Shown one piece after another: positions 47,149-60,017 of a DNA stretch of 64,000 nt; position 1 is the first letter of the stretch, and each line of letters begins with the position of its first letter. Both the position numbers and the translations under genes were made by a program. Below the pieces are notes generated by a model. It saw only the letters and a list, made by a program, of their open reading frames with translations, was not told the DNA's origin and searched no databases. The stretch covers positions 124,001 through 188,000 of the forward strand of contig WSYH01000265.1 in assembly GCA_036426205.1 (NCBI GenBank), in the 5' to 3' direction. The DNA comes from Ascaphus truei (Eukaryota; Chordata; Amphibia; Anura; Ascaphidae).

Positions 47149-50100
47149 TATTTGTGAAAACTATACATAATACCGTGCTCCTCCGTATAGAAGTTTGCTG
47201 CAGGTAAAAAAATAGGCCTTAACATATAGAAAAACAAAAAGAACGATTCCTGTGCTCCTACCAATTAGGCTAAAATAAAATAATATTCTCATGAAAAAGG
47301 GTATTTTGTTTAAATCCTTTGGCCAAAGCATTTGTAGGCCTGCATGCCACGTCAAGGCAACCCGTTTAATGCAGGTACCTACACTATATATACATGTAAT
47401 AGTTGTCCCATGGACTGTTGAAAAAAGTGTAAAAACCCTGAAGGGGTTAAATAAAGCATGAGCTTATGTGGGTAGTGCAATTAAAATCTGTCTAAAGCCA
47501 GTGTCATACTTACCTTTACTATGGAGGCAAACTGGGTGCACAAATTCCCTGGTGTGAATATAATAAAAAAACTTACATATCTATATCTCTCTGTCAGTCT
47601 TGCACATTCACCTACCATTCAATGGTGGGTGATGTCCAGACTGACACTGGGGTGTATTATACCTGTACTAATTGGAAAATTAGTAGGTGCTCAGTAATGC
47701 TATGTAAAGCAGATGAGCCAATAAACCTACCCCTTAAGACGTTTCAGAGATACTATATTTAAAATTTCCTATGGGAGTATGCAGCAAGGAAAAGGATTGC
47801 CTAATATTTGTGAAAACTGTACATTATACCGCGCTCCTCCCTATAGAAGTTTGCTGCAGGTAAAAAGATAGGCTTTACATATAGTAAAACAAAAAGAACG
47901 ATTCCTGCGCTCCTACCAATTAGGCTAAAATAAAATAATATTCTCATGAAAAGGGGTATTTTGTTTAAACCCTTTAGCCAAAGAATTTGTAAGCCTGCAT
48001 GCCACATCAAGGCAACCCGTTTAATGCAGGTACCTACACTATATATACATGTAATAGTTGTCCCATGGACTGGTGAAAAAAGTGTGATATGATATGATAT
48101 GGCTAGTGGGGATGAAACAGTTCACATTTTAACTCAATCCCTGACACCAAAAGACTTAGAACTTAGGAAATTTGAATAAGAAAATGTATAAAGTATATTT
48201 TATTCAACTACAGTACAGCTAAATTGGGGATATACATTTCACAATCTGATTGGTTTAAGTAACATGTGATGGCAGTCATCTTGGTTTTGGTGACATCATC
48301 TTAAATGGAAAGGAAGCACAGCCTTTCTGATTGGCTGGCTTCACTCCCTTTAAATGACACCCCCCCCCCCCAAAAAAAAACCTGTCACATGGTTATCCCA
48401 GCCAAATTGTGTGGGAACCATTTGTCACTCAAATGTGTCATCACAGGTCATATAAAGCCTGTAAGGTCTCATTTGATGTAAAGAAGGAGGAGAAGGAGAG
48501 AAGGAGGAAGAGAAGAAGTACAATTGGATTACAATTAACAAATGAAGAAGAAGAAAACAATTTACTGTATCTGAGGACCTGGCTTTGTTCGAGAGCATCC
48601 TGAAACCCCAGGAATCGGAGGATGAAAACTTGGGTTACGTAAGAAAGTTAAGAAAAAACATTGAATGTATGTTATTTTAATTTTACAGGTTTTTCATTGT
48701 ATTTTTTTTGTTTATTTGTATTTTTTGCATTGCCCATTGATTGCCAAAGTTTTTAAGTATGCCCCTTTAAGCTATACTTACATACATACATACAGTGACA
48801 AGCAATTCATTTTTTTGGCAAATGCTTGCTTTTATTTATTTAAATGTATTTTGCTGGTTTGCTTTTAAATATTTATGCTATTTATTTTGTTTTTTGAGTT
48901 TGAATTATGGGAGTTTTTGTTGTGATTTTAATTGTTTATTTCTGTAATTGTTTGGTGTTGGATTTTTAATTGTGGTTTATTTTTGGTCTTTAGTTTTATA
49001 ATAGTCTTGTTTATTTGGAGTTTTCTTTTATTTTTTTGTGTTTTGATTTTTAATTCTGGTGCTTATTTGGTTATTGCTTAATTGATTTCTGGTATTTGTT
49101 TGTGTTTACTTTTTAATTGTTGTTTATTTGGTGATTTTTTTTATTGAATTTGATATTGTTGGTGGTTGTTTTTTTATTTATTTTTAATGGATCATTGCCC
49201 GTGATAGTGTTAAATTATGCCCATATAATATGGGCATGTTGTACCACTGTGGCATTCAATGCTTTATTGGCATTTGGAATGTGTATATTTTTTAAGTAAT
49301 GTTTTTTATTTTGGGCTTGTTTTTCTTTGCTTCCCCATTAATTTCTATAGTTTTAAAGCATGCCCATATTATATGGGAATACTTTAACACTGTGAAAATC
49401 AATGGGTAGCAGGGGTGGTGACCCTAGGTAGGGTGGGTGGGTAGTGGGGGAGATGCCCCTGGGTAGAGTGGGTGGTTAGCATGGGAGGGTGGGTTAACCC
49501 CTTAATTACTATAGTGGTAACTAAGCTCTAAGGTGATTAAGTGTTTTGGGGCCATTAGATTGTATTTTTTATTGTTTTGTTGATACCCACGGAAGACCAG
49601 GATGGTGATGAGGATGAGGATGGCCTCATCCTGGCAGGGGTAAGTGCCAGTTTAATTTACTTTATGCTGCTGTTTTATGTTTTATTTTAAATGGGAAAAT
49701 GCAATATTATCCATATCTCGATAATAGTCATTTTGCCCATAACTGTACTGTATGTATTTTGGGGGGTTATTTATTTGAATGTATTGCGTATTTATATTTT
49801 TTGCACCGGATTGATACCGCAGGCAAGCGGGGAGTGCATTTTTTTAATCGGCCTTAACAAAAATATCGGACGTTCTTAGTGAATTAAGTTTTTGGCCTCA
49901 TGCTTTAGTGCATGATAAATATATGCATAGTCGGCTCTAATGCACTGATTTTATCACGGCTTTGTGAATAAAAATCTGAGACCCTTCAGATCTTTCATTG
50001 ACAGCCTAGGGAAATTACAATCCTGCAAATATTTATCTGTTTGCTCTATGGCCTTTTTCCTAACATTGGGGTCTGATGAGTCCAAATTATAAAATCTATT

Positions 50101-51319
50101 ATAACATTTTGAAAACTTCTTCGCTATCGAAGAAGGTTTATACGTAACTTCCCCAATTTCCGTGTTTTATAACTGAAACTTCCGCTATGGTTCTGACTCC
50201 TCTTAGCTTGCTTGCAAGCAACCTATCAGCCTTATTAACCTTAGCATAGTAGGGTCCATTTTAATGCCTTTGCTGTGTCTTCTAATTTAAATTTTTGTAA
50301 TTCCTCTCAGGCCTGACAAAGACGTCTTTTATGCTCCTGTTCTAACTCTATTATTTTTGCTAATTATCCGCCCCTGACAAAGCTCTGTTCGGGAGGAAAA
50401 CGCGTTGGGCGTATTACGTAATGACGTCAATCCAGGATGAGGGTCTGAAGCTCTGTACCGAGTCCTTGTCAAGGTTATAGCTGGTTGATACAAGCATCGC
50501 CATGTGCAACATTCAATTTGCTATTTTTGTATTCTTATATACTTTAGGGCAATGGGGGGCTTGTATGACAGGCTATGTTGTATAATGATGGTATTTTAAG
50601 ACATACTGATTGCACTATACCATTAGACATATCCTATTTGTTAACAAACCATTTCTTTACTTATGCTTCCAGCTACAAAGTAATTTAACCTGACTGTACA
50701 CCCTTATGTGAAACTTTGAACCACTTGAATGTCAATAGACACAGGATTAATCCACATACCACTCACCACCAATTGTATTGACTTCTATAAATACTTGTAG
50801 TAGAGATTACTAATATATGCAACACCTTAAGTGCTTGCATTTTCCATTAAAGTAGGAGTAAATTATACAGCGATGTTGGACCTTTGCTGTGTCAGTCACA
50901 GTGTTATATTTAGATAGCAAGCTCAATATCACGGCAACCATTTAGGTTTAAGAACAGGAGTCACAGGTTTTTCATTCAATTGTTGGTGAGCATCTGCTAT
51001 GCTGTGATATTGACAAGTCTATCAGCAGTATATTGCATTAACCCCCACCTTCCACACGCATGCCTGTGCATTTTCCATCTATATTTGGATAAAGGGCACT
51101 CATCTGTATTAAAGAATTAATGTGCAGGTTGCATATATCATTCTATTTTATGCAATAAGGTGCACAGTGTGATAGGTTCTCCATTTTGGCTTAATTTTTG
51201 TAAAATAAATCATGACAGTGTAGTATGTAATGTGTTGTAGTTCATCTGAGGTTGTATTTAACTAATTTTAAGACCTGCTAAGGAACAGATTATTGTTATT
51301 TTGTCATGATATGTAAAAC

Positions 51320-51400
<81 letters not shown>

Positions 51401-53235
51401 GTGTGTTTCTTACTTTTAATTTTCAACTGTTATCAGTTGTTTGGAGGTTAGTGACCGTTCTTCCCAGGGTTTAAGCTCACCCCACCCCACTTTTTAAGTA
51501 GCAGTTTTTTCATGTTTCTGTTCAGGACAGGTCCACTGAGACCATTCTCCATCCACTGTAGAGGTTAATGAGAATTTTCACAGGTAGTGTTAGGACCAGC
51601 CACAGGTCATGCCATGAAGTTGCTGCAGGCTTATAACGCTTTGGTCAAAGGGTTTAACTAAATGACCCTTACTCATGAGAATACTAATATTGAAGTTTTT
51701 AACTATTTATTTTGTCACATTGGATATAGAATTGGGTATTTTTCTCATTTGTTGTTACTTCTTCCAGTGCCTGCGCATACGTGGGCATGCACACCCGTGA
51801 TCCACCGTCATTTTTAGGATCTGCTACCTGCTGGCTACTCCTAGTGAAGAAGCGGGACAGTTCCAGATGCTGAATCATTTTTTGCTCTTTGGCGGCATCT
51901 CCGCTGGTTCCCGTGATGGTACAGGTGCATTTAAGTAATTTTAGTTTTGGTTTTGGAGGTTGCTATGAAAGTAAACAAAGCAGAGTCCATGGACTCCCAT
52001 TCATTCTGACGCTGTGTTCACGCCCATCACTCAGTTTTAATGGAGGTTGATGACTAAGTGATTGTCTTTCTAGAAGGTATTTATCCCGGAATAAATTCCC
52101 TTCCTTCATTGATGAAATTGTCAAGGGCACCTTATGCTGCCAATGTTTTCAATTACCATATATTTCAAAGTAATATAAAGGACATATACTGTACACAGTT
52201 GCACACAATCTTCAACTACATTCTGTTAAGTGAAGTGTATTAATTTATCATTTAAAATACATATAAAATAAAATAATTTAAATAAACACATTAAAGCAGT
52301 ACAAATATAACCATATAATATAAATCAAAGTTATATATGTAAATGTATAAACATGCTAAAATAAAGCTAAAGCAGTATACAATAACTAAATTATATTAGT
52401 ATTTATTTTAGGAAAATAGCACTGTCTTCCATTTACATATAAAGACAATTGTTAGTAAATATGACAATTTTGAAATCTAAACCTTTCCTCTCTTTGTCAA
52501 CAGGTAGAATGAGCTTGCCATTTTTTTAAATAAGAGATGTACAGTACAGTTGGAATTTGCATTGCTCAATCTGCACAGACCATTTGTTCCAGCTACTGGT
52601 TTTACTGCATTTTTAAAATGTCAATCAACCCACACAGAATTGGCAGTCCACCTGGAATCATTCAGAAGCAAGCATAAATAATATTAACGTTTCTCAATAT
52701 TATCTCATAAAGTGGGGCTAATGCAAAAGAGTAGGTAGTGGAAGATATGTAGACTAACTGAAAAGTTAAATTACTTAGGTACAGTATGACAAACTGCTTA
52801 TGTAATCTGAAGTATCTTTTATTCATATCTTCATAAATTTGCAGCTAATGGTAAAATTGAGAGATGCTAGGCGCTATTACTGAGCTAACAAAAATTTAAA
52901 ACTATAGATAAGTAAGATTATAAGATTAAGTTATATACCATAAAAGAATATAAGGCACAGTGTGGGCTATGCACTAAGCAGCAGTGAGCTTTTGCGCTGG
53001 CCTGAAAAAAACATTCGCGTACGCTAAAAAGTGAAGCCGGAGGCGCAAGTCACTAAGGAGTCCAGCGCATTCGGGATCGGCCGTGCTCAAATCTGCAAGA
53101 TTGTGCGTGCTTCCCCCCCCCCCCTGTTATCGTGCTTAAATTTCAAGGACGATAACTGAAAAAAGCATCCTGTAACATTTGCATGGAGATTCTGCATCTC
53201 CATGCACGGGTTTTACAGGCGATCGTGCATTAAGA
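47149..53235. repeat. Block W, copy 3 (cleanest)
   Basis: Collinear with 23291-29262 but with fewer homopolymer losses. Contains the 280-bp repeat pair (47149-47431, 47804-48086), a C-run/A-run near 48361, the hammerhead-like end at 50373 and (ATCT)n at 51321-51400. No gene is present. Confidence 0.88.
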
Positions 53236-53264
53236 ATATTCATTTTAATAATAGTGTCCATGAG

Positions 53265-53458
53265 CGCATTGGTTTCAGATGCGGGGGCCCCCTACTTCAG
53301 GAGATAATGGCCCCGTTATGGGGTGCCGGTATCCCCTGCACTTTTAAAGCTTCCGCGTCACGTGACCGGGACATTTAAATTCTGCAGGGGATACCGGCAC
53401 CCCATAACGGGACCTGTATCTCCTGAAGTAGGGTATCCCCGAGGCTGAAACCAATGCG
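53265..53458. mobile_element. Foldback MITE 1, copy 3
   Basis: 194-bp near-palindrome, same as 40221-40416. Arms start CGCATTGGTTTCAGATGCG and end CTGAAACCAATGCG. Confidence 0.88.
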
Positions 53459-53526
53459 ATTCAGCTCTGGAGACCCCCTAGACATCTACACTACTGTCAA
53501 AACACACACAACAATAAACAATAATT

Positions 53527-53927
53527 CATTACCGTAGCGGATAGACGCTATGGTAATGAAGCTGCATTAATGTACATTTTAATAATAGTGTGCGGGAGCA
53601 GGGGGTCCCCTGAGCTGAACCGCATTGATTTCTGGCTCAGAGAAACCCTGCTTCCCGAGTTAGAGGCCGCGGTATGGGGCATCGGTGCCAGTGTCGCCGC
53701 CATCTTTATAGCGTCTATGATGCGACATGCACGCTATAAAGATGGCGGCAAAACTGGCACCGATGCCCCATACTGGCGCCTTTAACTCAGGAAGCAGGGG
53801 GTCCCTGTGCCAGAGATCAATGCGGTTCAGCTCAGGAGACACCCTGCTCCCGCACACTATTAATAAAAATACATTAAAGCAGCCTCATTACCTTAGCGGC
53901 TATCCGCTAAGGCAATGAAGTGGTTAA
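53527..53927. mobile_element. Foldback MITE 2, copy 3
   Basis: About 400 bp, same as 40485-40878. The paired blocks GCCGCCATCTTTATAGCG and CGCTATAAAGATGGCGGC lie near the centre (53696-53750). Confidence 0.85.
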
Positions 53928-54929
53928 GGCACAATAGCATGTTTATTGGGGTCAATTGACAAAAGAAAGAGAAGCGCCAGCTCCACAGCATAATACTGTA
54001 TAAAAAAGACACAAATGTATTCAATTACAAGATAATAAATTAAATAACAAGATTCTCATCTCCAAAGAAAACACAGCACCTATCCAAATCAATATCTATC
54101 AAATGGCAATAAAAACGTTGCATTTGACAATGTGTACATGATGCAAATAATCTGTGCATCATGTACACCATGCCAAGCAATGCTCAAAATCAAATAAACT
54201 ATTCCAAACAATCATTAAATAAAAACAAAGCAAGTAACTCTTCTGCAAATATTGTCTACTATATTTGAAGAGACATACCGATTTGTGTTTACTCAGGAAT
54301 AGCTGTGCGATATACTTTATGTATTACCAAACCACAGATAGATGCTGATAATTGATGAACCTATCAGCATTAGGCATCTATAGGTTATAGTAATAAGTAT
54401 ATCAAGGTCTCTTTGGTTTACCAGTGAGTGGAGTTTCAGACATTATCATGATCGGCATTTAGCCAGTTATGTTGGGATCGAGGAGTTCATGTACATTCAC
54501 TATTACTAGTGATTGCTATTAGCCTATTAGCCGTGTTACATAGTACAATCACCCTGACATTATTTTTGAGTGTAATAAGTATTTGATGCATAATTTTTTT
54601 TTTACTTTATTTGTTTGTGATCTCACCAATATCCTATACATCTAGATATTGGTGCTCTTGAATTCTGTACCCATTAATAACAAGTCTCATCATTGCTAGT
54701 CCTTAGGAATACTGGTTAATTGTACAAAGAGATCATTTAGCTGGGACACATTTTATTAGCAAACCAGTTGCAATTGGGATATTTTAGGAGTGCCCTCATT
54801 CAAAGGATATCTCTCTCTTCCCCATTCCCCTTTTCCATGAGTTGTGTCCAGTTACAAAGCTTTCTAGTATACTTATATATCCTGGATGAGCAACCTGCAG
54901 GTAGATCGAGCTTTCTCTATTCATTTGTT

Positions 54930-55085
54930 CTTCTTGATAATTTACAGAGACTATTATGGAAGAAATCAAGCGTCATTACTACATGAACGTGCTTAAATAC
55001 AAAATCGTGAAAGACACCATCAAAGGCCTTTTGATGCATAGAAGGGCTATTGCCTGGAAGTCCAACGTCTTGGTGAATGACCATG
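54930..55085 (+). pseudogene. Decayed relative of the 60014-60559 C-terminal domain, copy 3
   Basis: Second copy of the segment at 41930-42140. The stretch ACCATCAAAGGCCTTTTGAT (from about 55017) aligns with the DTINGLLRH coding region near 60410. 53930-54930 has no other recognisable feature. Confidence 0.4.
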
Positions 55086-55466
55086 TTTTAAATTAATTTA
55101 CAAATAAAAAATGAAATGAAATGTTTTTAATATAACAAAAAAAAATTGGGGTTTTTTTAAAAAATATTTCATTGTTTAATACTTCTTTTATGTTTTGGAA
55201 ATGGGACCTAAAGCGCACAGGAGATACAGAAAGACAAAAAACAAAACATAGTTTAATATATTTTAAATAAGGTAAAAGCCCCATTGAAATAACTGCACAT
55301 ACTAGATGTAAAATCAAAACAGGCAATAGTGCACTCAAGAGCTGCAGAAGTAATGGTCTGGTGTCCACTTGGCCAGGAAATAAGCTGGGCTCCTTTGTCC
55401 TGATGAATTGTCACCAGGTTTTTCTGTTTACGATGAAGCAGACTCATCTCAGACTGGAAATAAAAA

Positions 55467-56080
55467 AACAGCGCAAAACGCAAATAGGGAAGTAAATCAA
55501 AATATTATTGTATAAAAAGTAGGGATAAATATTCTGCATACAGAGGCGGCACACTTTATCCTTACCTGGCTAGTGCCGCAAGCCGAGAGGTGTCCCGGTT
55601 TGCTCGTTTATTTCCCTCGGCGTGCCGCGCTTCATCGATGCGCGGTCACGCTTCATCGGGAGCGTGCGCGCATGGCGCGCGTGCCTAGGGCTCCCCGAGG
55701 GAGCCCTGGTGTCCCGCGATGTGGGGGATTGCGGTGGGGGGCTCCGGGGGACCCGGCGGACCCAGAGAGGGGAGGGGGAAGCCCTGATCGGAGGACCGAT
55801 CCTCCGAGGCTCCGGCGCACGCCCGGGACACCTTGGCGCGCGCCCGGTTTCTGTTGCGGCCAAGACCGGGCAAAGGTAAGAATAAACTCGGCTGCAACAG
55901 TACATCAAACAGCTAGATCATAAGCATTGAGTGTGCACAGCACACAAGTTACCACTCGACTTGTGTGCTGTGCACACAATACTTATGAACTAGCTGTTTG
56001 ATGTACGCAGAATATTTATCCCGACTTTTTATACAATAATATTTTGATTTACTTCACTATTTGCGTTTTGCGCTGTTTGT
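55467..56080. mobile_element. Inverted-repeat element with CpG-rich core and 107-nt hairpin, copy 3
   Basis: Outer arms (about 55467-55538 and 56007-56080) are inverted copies containing CAGCGCAAAACGCAAATAG. Inside are a CpG-rich segment (55565-55880) and a near-perfect palindrome (55900-56006). The CpG-rich part contains a GATCGGAGGACCGATC hairpin. No transposase, probably a non-autonomous DNA transposon, possibly with a nested insertion. Confidence 0.75.
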
Positions 56081-56294
56081 TTGTTTCCATTTATTTAGTG
56101 TTTAGGGGGGTGCTGAGCCACCCCCTCATTTACGGCTGCAGACGTTATAATTAACAACTCGTCACGGTTATGTATAATTTTTTATTATCACATTGTGGTA
56201 TTATGTGGTTTTAACTATTTAGTTTAAATTTAAGGGTTACATGCATTATTCACCTGCTTTTATATTACTGTCACCATCACTAGTAGTTACTTTG

Positions 56295-57270
56295 TGTTAG
56301 GAATGTGAGCGCACAGCGCCTCAGGCGGAGCTCACGCCTCTCTCCTTACACTGCTCAGACCCTTCCACTACAACCACGCAAGCCATCTTCAGCTTCATCA
56401 CTTACCCCTCGGCATGGTGGGACGCTCCACGAGGTTCTTCCTCCATGCTCTCGCCACAGCCATTGGAGCGGAATCGCCGTCGCGCACGTGCGCACCCCAC
56501 ATTGCTTCCTCTCATGCACACGTTGGACTTACAGTGCACACACAAAAGCCCTTGAACTTATCCCCACTCAGGCTCCGCCTCCAAACACCGCATGGTTACA
56601 ATCTGGCTCTTGCTGAGTGTCACCTGAGCTCTATGAACAGCATCCAATGCTCTGAAGCTCCCTGGGCTCCTCCAGGCACGCCCCCTCTCCTGGTTGGCTA
56701 TTCCAGCTTTATATACCCTCTCTGTTCTGTGCTTCCTCGCTCATCATAATTTTTGTATGGGTGTTTCACAGTGCTTGTTCTTTGATTCTCTCGGTTTTGA
56801 CGCGGCTTGGCAGACTACCCCCTTTGGCTCTCGACTTCGGATTGTTCCTGTTTACGTACCTTCTGGCTCCCTTCGACCACGGCACTCATCTCGATCCCTC
56901 CATACGTCTTCTACCCCTGATCTCGGCAACGGCAACGACCATTCTTCTGGGAAAACGGTATCGGCAAGTATTCTCGCAATACACCCCATCTGGCCTGGCA
57001 CCATCTAATACCACAACCCGGACACATCATTTCAGACTGACCTTTATCGTACATTTAGAGAACATTGTGCCCTCTCTTATATGGAAGTTATACTTGGAAC
57101 AACATGTTGAGGATGATACACGGGATGAATCCCTGTCCAACTTTTTTAATTAAAAGCATATAGCTGCGCCAGCCTTTATTCTAAAGCCTCGCACGCCGTT
57201 CTGCTCTTAAAACCGGGTCATGACGCTCTATGTTTTCCAACCGTATAGCAATTGACTCGGGTTTCTATCA
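56295..57270 (+). mobile_element. Possible solo LTR, copy 3
   Basis: Same sequence as 43405-44440. TATA-like TTTATATAC near 56710. In this copy the poly(A) signal region reads ATTAAAAGC, the result of small deletions. Confidence 0.4.
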
Positions 57271-57769
57271 CTTTTCTATCGGGCGCAGAATCCACCTATC
57301 GGGCGCAGAAAATTGCATTTTAGCTTTATCTGCAATACCGTCTAGAAATTCAAGTGGGAGATCGCGAGCTGTTGTCTTGAAAGTCTAATAGCAATTCAAC
57401 CTACACAGTAGGTTCTACAAGTCTGTGTGTATGTGTACTGTACAGTAATTGTTATTTGAGGATTTATATTTGAAGCAGAGATAAACGTTACGAGTTCATA
57501 CTTCATACAGTAGTCTGAGGCTCCTTAGCCATACACTTAAAAAATATGAGGACACATACTGTACTGAATACAGGATACTAAAGGGAAAAGAAGAACAGTA
57601 TAACAAAAATATAACATCGCGTCTTCTTCCTAATATAAAATAGTTTTTCCGCTCATGCGGATTGGAACCTTGTTGAAACACATACTGTATGCATGTCATC
57701 ACATTTCTATATGTATTATTTATTAATCAATACTTTTGCTAGGTTTGCTGTTCTTTTCATACTGTTTTT

Positions 57770-57990
57770 ATTTTATGTGCATGCGTGTATGAACCTTGTT
57801 GAAACGCATATGCGTATTATCACATTTATGCGCATGTGTGTATGTCTGATTGGAACATTGATGAAACGCATATGCGTCATCACATTTATGCGCATGCATG
57901 TATATCACATTTATGCGCATGCGTTTATGTCTGATTGGAACCTTGATGAAACGCATATGCGTGTCATCACATTTAGGCGCATGCGTGTAT
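57770..57990. repeat. Array of GCGCATGCG / GCATATGCG units
   Basis: Three to four units of about 50-65 bp carry GATGAAACGCATATGCGTCA and TTATGCGCATGCGTGTATG. The units are rich in self-complementary 8-10-mers and NRF1-like cores. They lie at the outer edge of the unclassified transposon. Confidence 0.75.
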
Positions 57991-59079
57991 GACTTCTCAT
58001 TTATTTTAAATTTCAAGTCTGAAAAAAACAACCTTTTTTTCATTTCTCGACATGGGCTTGCATAACAATTTTGGCTATTCTGCGATTCAATCACTACTGT
58101 AGCTTTTTAATTCTACACTAGTCATGTACATACTGTATGAGGTGGGTGGCATACTGTGACTCATAGGAAACCCCCAAAATAAAAAGTTATAATCTTTTAT
58201 TCTATTCAGTATGTATTTATTCTACAGTATATGTACTGTATTATATATGTATTGTTTTAATAATGTTTTCATTTAATGCACATGCGTGCATGTCTTCTCA
58301 TTCAATTTGAATTTCAAGTCTGAAAAAAAAAATCCCTTTTTTCGTTTCTCGACATGGGCTTCCATAACAATTTTTTTATATTCTGAGAATCAATCACTAC
58401 TGTAGATTTTTAATTCTAAACTACAGTAGCTGTGATTTGTATTTGGAAGTGTGGGGTTCAAAACATAATTATGACTTGTTGAAAATATTTATTTGAACTA
58501 ATAATCCAGCATACAGCCCGCTTCCCCTTCCCCCAACCCCCCCCCCCCACACACACACAGAAGGCTAAAGTATTTCTACTTCTTATCGACCCCTCCCCCG
58601 AACCATTCATTTGTAATGGGTGCTTTGTGGCTTAGTTTAATAGTTTAATCTTCCCGAGCGTGTTATCACATTTATGTGCATGCGTGTATGTCTCATTGCA
58701 ACCTTGTTGAAACGCATATCGAGAAAATTATTGTAGCCTTCATAAGGGGACTGACTTATTGTAACCAACCATTATTTGAAATGTTATACAGAACTTACTG
58801 TATGTTTTTGAAACACTGTAATTTTTATAAAAGGTTGCACAATGAAACAATTTTAAAAAATCAACTTTTTATTTTTTTGAGTAAAAACATAATTTTAAAA
58901 CTTTTGAGCAACAGAATATATAACAAAATGGATGATGTATTAATACTTTAATGTGTCTCAACCTCACTCAACAGGTTTAGTACACAGTACACCCACTTTT
59001 AACACCTGCACCTCGTGTCCGTGCCCGCGAAAAAAAACCAGATTCAAATAGGGACACAGTGTATAAAAGGTAACACAAA

Positions 59080-59391
59080 TTGCATAGCCTACCACACGCT
59101 GATCTCTATCTGAACTTGCCCTTATCCAGATACTGCATTGTGCATTATGTTATTTGCTTCCATGGATCAACCCCTCGATTCTACGGATGCAGGAATCTGC
59201 TTCCTTCTGCCGTGGCGACCACGAAAAAGCAAAAGGAGGAAGCCTTTTCCAAGCCAAAGCGAAAAGCAAAGGAGAATAAAGAAAACATTCCAACGACTCC
59301 AAAGGCTAAGACTCCAAAGGCTAAGAAGCCTGGGCCTTATTATGTCAAGAAGAAATTAGCTGGTGTACAGTACAAAGAAAGCATCAGGTTT
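59080..59391 (+). CDS. N-terminal part of an unrecognised transposon protein
   Basis: The first frame gives a protein with a basic Lys/Pro-rich segment (KPKRKAKENKEN, then PKAKTPKAKKPG), a plausible nuclear localisation and DNA-contact region. After about codon 104 this frame becomes a repeat translation (WEPPGHLFQHP) that lacks the look of a real protein, while the +2 frame becomes sensible. I therefore place a frameshift or missed splice near 59391. ATG at 59080 has no special support, and alternative starts include 59138 in another frame. Confidence 0.45.
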
Positions 59392-60017
59392 GTAATCCAC
59401 CAGCACCAATCCACGACTCTGCTCTCCTGGGAACCCCCAGGTCACCTGTTCCAGCACCCATCCCCTACGATGCTCTGCTGGGAACCCCCAGGTCACCTGT
59501 TCCATCACCCATCCACAACGCTGCTCTACTGGGAACCCCCAGGTCACCTTCTTCTGCACCCATCCCCTATGATGCTCTGCTGGGAACCCCCAGGTCACCT
59601 GTTCCAGCACCCATCCCCTACGATGCTCTGCTGCTGGGAACCCCTATCTCATCCACTCCAGCACCCATCCACGCAAATGTCAACAGCTCTCCTCACACCA
59701 GATCCAGCTCGTTCGCCCGCATACTGAATGGTTTTAGTTGTGTCGATATCCCTGACAACTCTATGGTGCAAAAGATTGATCTTCTTTTGGAGACCATGTT
59801 AAATATGAGTAGGCATTTGGAGAAGATGGAGAAGAAGATGGAGAACATGGAAAGTAACGTAGCGGGGACAAATTCTTTGCTTGGAGTTCCTGCCCCTGTA
59901 TGTCAGACGCAGGAGCAGGAGGGTGGCATGGATGTGACCTTCACGATTCCATCTCCAAGCGCACCCCCTGCGTCTGCAGAATACATGTGCCTGTATGCCA
60001 TTGATGAAAGGAGATGA
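59392..60017 (+). CDS. Middle part: 17-residue repeats and coiled coil
   Basis: In this frame the 51-bp tandem repeat reads as about five units of the type PAPIPYDALLGTPRSPV (59400-59650), a Pro-rich repeat. It is followed by SSSFARILNGFSCVDIP, then a heptad-rich helix (KIDLLLETMLNMSRHLEKME, from about 59773) likely to form a coiled coil, and a Pro/Ser-rich tail. It ends at a TGA that overlaps the ATG of the next frame (ATGA at 60014). This order of repeat, coiled coil and C-terminal domain is reminiscent of adaptor or DNA-binding proteins, but I cannot name the family. Confidence 0.5.

Noticed and set aside
50073..50136. CTGATGAGTCC followed by GAAAA and a CTTCTTC/GAAGAAG hairpin as a canonical hammerhead
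   Set aside because: The core-1 sequence is perfect, but the segment between it and GAAA does not form a proper stem II starting after CUGAUGAG, and no UH site follows in the right place. Probably chance.
59356..59610. Minus-strand repeat ORF (VTWGFPAEH units)
   Set aside because: Antisense shadow of the 51-bp repeat. The plus +2 frame continues into a coiled coil and is more credible.
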